Assembly: GCA_034435395.1 (NCBI GenBank) | Contig: DAOTXK010000216.1 | Coordinates: 1-8,566, forward strand | Reading direction: 5' to 3' | DNA from: DAOTXK01 sp034435395 | Lineage (GTDB): Bacteria > Chloroflexota > Anaerolineae > Aggregatilineales > Ch27 | Length of the DNA stretch: 8,566 nt | In this document: positions 7,517-8,566 of the stretch, one piece after another | Numbering within the stretch: the stretch's first letter is position 1 | Layout: every line of letters starts with the position of its first letter | The notes under the pieces: generated by a model | The model's database searches: none | Told to the model about the DNA's origin: nothing | Seen by the model: only the letters and a program-made list of their open reading frames with translations | Made by a program: the position numbers and the translations under genes

Positions 7517-8125
7517 ATGGATACGTATCCGGGTGGTTCCAAAGAAACCCTCCATACCCTGATCGGCGGCTGTCTGAGGGGCGATCAGCGAGCTTACGCC
7601 GACCTGTATGGGCATTATGCCGCCGGATTGTATCGGCTGGCCTACAGCATTCTGCTGGATGGCCAGGATGCCGAAGACGTGCTCCAGGAAACATTCATCT
7701 ACGCCTTTCGGTGCCTGGATCGTTACGATCCGGCGCGCGGCGAATTCCGCACCTGGCTGTACACGATCACGGTCAGTCGCTGCCGCAATATGCGCCGTCG
7801 AAAAACCCTGCCCACGGTGGACCTCGCCAGCCTGTTGAGCGTGGGGCGCGAACCGGCTGGTCCCCAGAAGGACACGCCGGAGGCCGCGCTGGCGCGCCGG
7901 GGGGTCCGTGATGCGCTGGAAGGGGCATTGGCCACGCTGTCGCCGCGCCTGCGGGAGGCGGTCGCGTTACGTTACGGGCAGGGTCTGACCTACCGCGAGA
8001 TGGCCGAGGTGCTGGGTTGCCCGCAGAAAACGGCAGAAAGCCGCGTCCGTCTGGCGCATCAGGCGCTGAGCAGGGCGCTGGGGCCAACCGGCGAAGTGTT
8101 GCTGGAAGAGTTATGGGGTTTTTGA
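7517..8125 (+). CDS. ECF-type RNA polymerase sigma factor (sigma-70 family)
   Basis: The 202-residue protein has the two-domain plan of extracytoplasmic-function sigma factors. Region 2 spans about residues 25-96, with DAEDVLQETF (51-60) for core binding and FRTWLYTIT then RCRNMRRRK (to 96), the usual end of region 2. A variable linker follows. Region 4 spans about 132-188, with LSPRLREAVALRY and the helix-turn-helix LTYREMAEVLGC (157-168) then KTAESRVRLA, which reads the -35 box. There is no sigma-1 or sigma-3 domain. The start is fixed by an in-frame TAG at 7505-7507, 12 bases upstream. The gene follows the Agl23-like gene by 19 bp and precedes a zinc-finger anti-sigma gene, its likely partner. 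Its regulon cannot be read from this window; control of envelope genes is the usual role of such pairs. Confidence 0.94.
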   Translation: MDTYPGGSKETLHTLIGGCLRGDQRAYADLYGHYAAGLYRLAYSILLDGQDAEDVLQETFIYAFRCLDRYDPARGEFRTWLYTITVSRCRNMRRRKTLPTVDLASLLSVGREPAGPQKDTPEAALARRGVRDALEGALATLSPRLREAVALRYGQGLTYREMAEVLGCPQKTAESRVRLAHQALSRALGPTGEVLLEELWGF

Positions 8126-8208
8126 GGACGGAAAGGGTGTGTTGGGGGGCGTGAAGCCCTTAAGTGGGTCGCGGCCCGTTGCCAGCCTGGATGCTTCGGG
8201 GGAGAAAA

Positions 8209-8229
8209 GACAGATTTATCCGCTCTGTC
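8209..8229. repeat. Inverted repeat (6-bp stem) in the sigma/anti-sigma gap
   Basis: GACAGA (8209-8214) and TCTGTC (8224-8229) are exact complements around a 9-base loop. It could be a small hairpin in the mRNA between the sigma and anti-sigma genes, or an operator. No T run follows, so it is not an intrinsic terminator. Confidence 0.5.
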
Positions 8230-8250
8230 GAGTGAGACAACCAACGGTTG

Positions 8251-8280
8251 ACACCAGCGGCCGGTGATCGCCGCTGGCGT
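8251..8280. repeat. GC-rich inverted repeat just upstream of the anti-sigma ribosome binding site
   Basis: CCAGCGGC (8254-8261) and GCCGCTGG (8270-8277) pair perfectly around the 8-base loop 8262-8269. After one A/C mismatch two more pairs extend the stem to 8251/8280. It ends 3 bases before the GAGG of the anti-sigma gene and leaves that site free. There is no downstream T run. It may serve as an RNA-processing or stability element, a translation-tuning structure or a protein-binding site; the sequence does not decide which. Confidence 0.6.
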
Positions 8281-8283
8281 CCT

Positions 8284-8287
8284 GAGG
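8284..8287 (+). promoter_or_regulatory. Ribosome binding site of the anti-sigma gene
   Basis: GAGG lies 6 bases before the ATG at 8294. It favours this start over the in-frame GTG at 8264, which would add ten residues and lies inside the loop of the inverted repeat. Confidence 0.6.
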
Positions 8288-8293
8288 ATTACC

Positions 8294-8566
8294 ATGTTTT
8301 CTCACGTCACACCTTTGCTCACCGCTTACATTCACGACGAACTGCCGGCCCATCTGCGCGCCCGTGTGACGCGCCACCTGGAAAGCTGCGACGCGTGTTA
8401 TGCCGCCATGGTGCAGGAGCGGGAGCTGGCTCGCCTGCTGGATGCGTCGATGGCGACGCTGGGCGCGCCGCGCCCGGAACAGCTGGCGCGTTTGCTGCCG
8501 GGAATCCTGGCCGAAGTCGCGCGTCCGTCTCCCCCCCGCCAACCTCGCTCGCTGCCGGGCTTTGGC
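8294..8566 (+). CDS. Zinc-finger anti-sigma factor (ZAS type), 3'-partial
   Basis: The first 91 codons are visible and the frame is still open at the window end. The N-terminus has the layout of anti-sigma zinc-finger domains: a short helix (LLTAYIHDELP, residues 8-18), a second helix, then H28-x3-C32-x2-C35, the typical ZAS zinc ligands. The expected job is to bind the ECF sigma factor encoded 168 bp upstream and hold it at the membrane until a signal releases it. After the domain comes an Arg/Pro-rich stretch (about residues 76-88), which often leads to a transmembrane helix; that part lies outside the window. A C7 run at 8531-8537 is a possible sequencing-error spot, but the frame reads sensibly across it. 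A soluble zinc-binding regulator without a membrane anchor cannot be excluded. Confidence 0.85.
   Translation, partial: MFSHVTPLLTAYIHDELPAHLRARVTRHLESCDACYAAMVQERELARLLDASMATLGAPRPEQLARLLPGILAEVARPSPPRQPRSLPGFG

Noticed and set aside
8146..8160. GGGC-GTGAA-GCCC as a terminator after the sigma gene
   Set aside because: The stem is only about 4 bp and is not followed by a T run.
8248..8253. TTGACA, a perfect -35 hexamer before the anti-sigma gene
   Set aside because: At 16-18 bp downstream there is only GC-rich stem sequence and nothing like a -10 box.
8139..8267. 42-codon GTG-started ORF in the sigma/anti-sigma gap, with a GGAAAGG-like site before it
   Set aside because: It resembles no known peptide, starts with GTG and overlaps both inverted repeats; chance open frames of this size are common in GC-rich DNA. 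Conservation in relatives would revive it.

Overview
The window reads as a piece of a GC-rich bacterial chromosome, most likely from the phylum Chloroflexota (Anaerolineae-like, class uncertain). The main argument is the gene content. Two adjacent giant membrane proteins carry the YYYxG signature of the DUF2298 / Chlor_Arch_YYY family, and a GT39-like protein resembling the TIGR03663 / Agl23 family follows. As I recall, these two families occur together mainly in Chloroflexota and some archaea. All genes I can support lie on the + strand. There is no tRNA, rRNA, CRISPR array, transposase or phage gene.

Layout: (1) bases 2-2995, a DUF2298 membrane protein whose reading frame is already open at the left edge. 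Its first ~60 visible residues look like the tail of another domain, so it is probably the C-terminal part of a larger fusion. (2) An 87-bp gap holding three exact head-to-tail copies of a 10-bp unit. (3) Bases 3083-5596, a complete single-domain DUF2298 paralogue. (4) Bases 5629-7497, the GT39-like/Agl23-like multi-pass protein with an extracytoplasmic C-terminal domain. (5) Bases 7517-8125, an ECF-type sigma factor. (6) A 168-bp gap with two inverted repeats. (7) From 8294 to the right edge, the N-terminus of a zinc-finger (ZAS-type) anti-sigma factor, cut off by the window end.

The first three genes form a likely operon (gaps of 87 and 32 bp). They plausibly make a membrane machine of GT-C-fold proteins working on lipid-linked sugars or on protein or envelope glycans. 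That role is inferred from family resemblance, because DUF2298 has no firmly established reaction. The sigma/anti-sigma pair follows after only 19 bp and may belong to the same transcription unit or start its own, possibly leaderless, transcript. It is a standard envelope-signal relay, and no site in this window proves that it controls the membrane genes.

The most interesting points are the tandem DUF2298 paralogues with shared acidic and histidine motifs, the apparent loss of the catalytic-position Asp in the Agl23-like protein, the 10-bp triple repeat before the second gene, and the structured gap between the sigma and anti-sigma genes.
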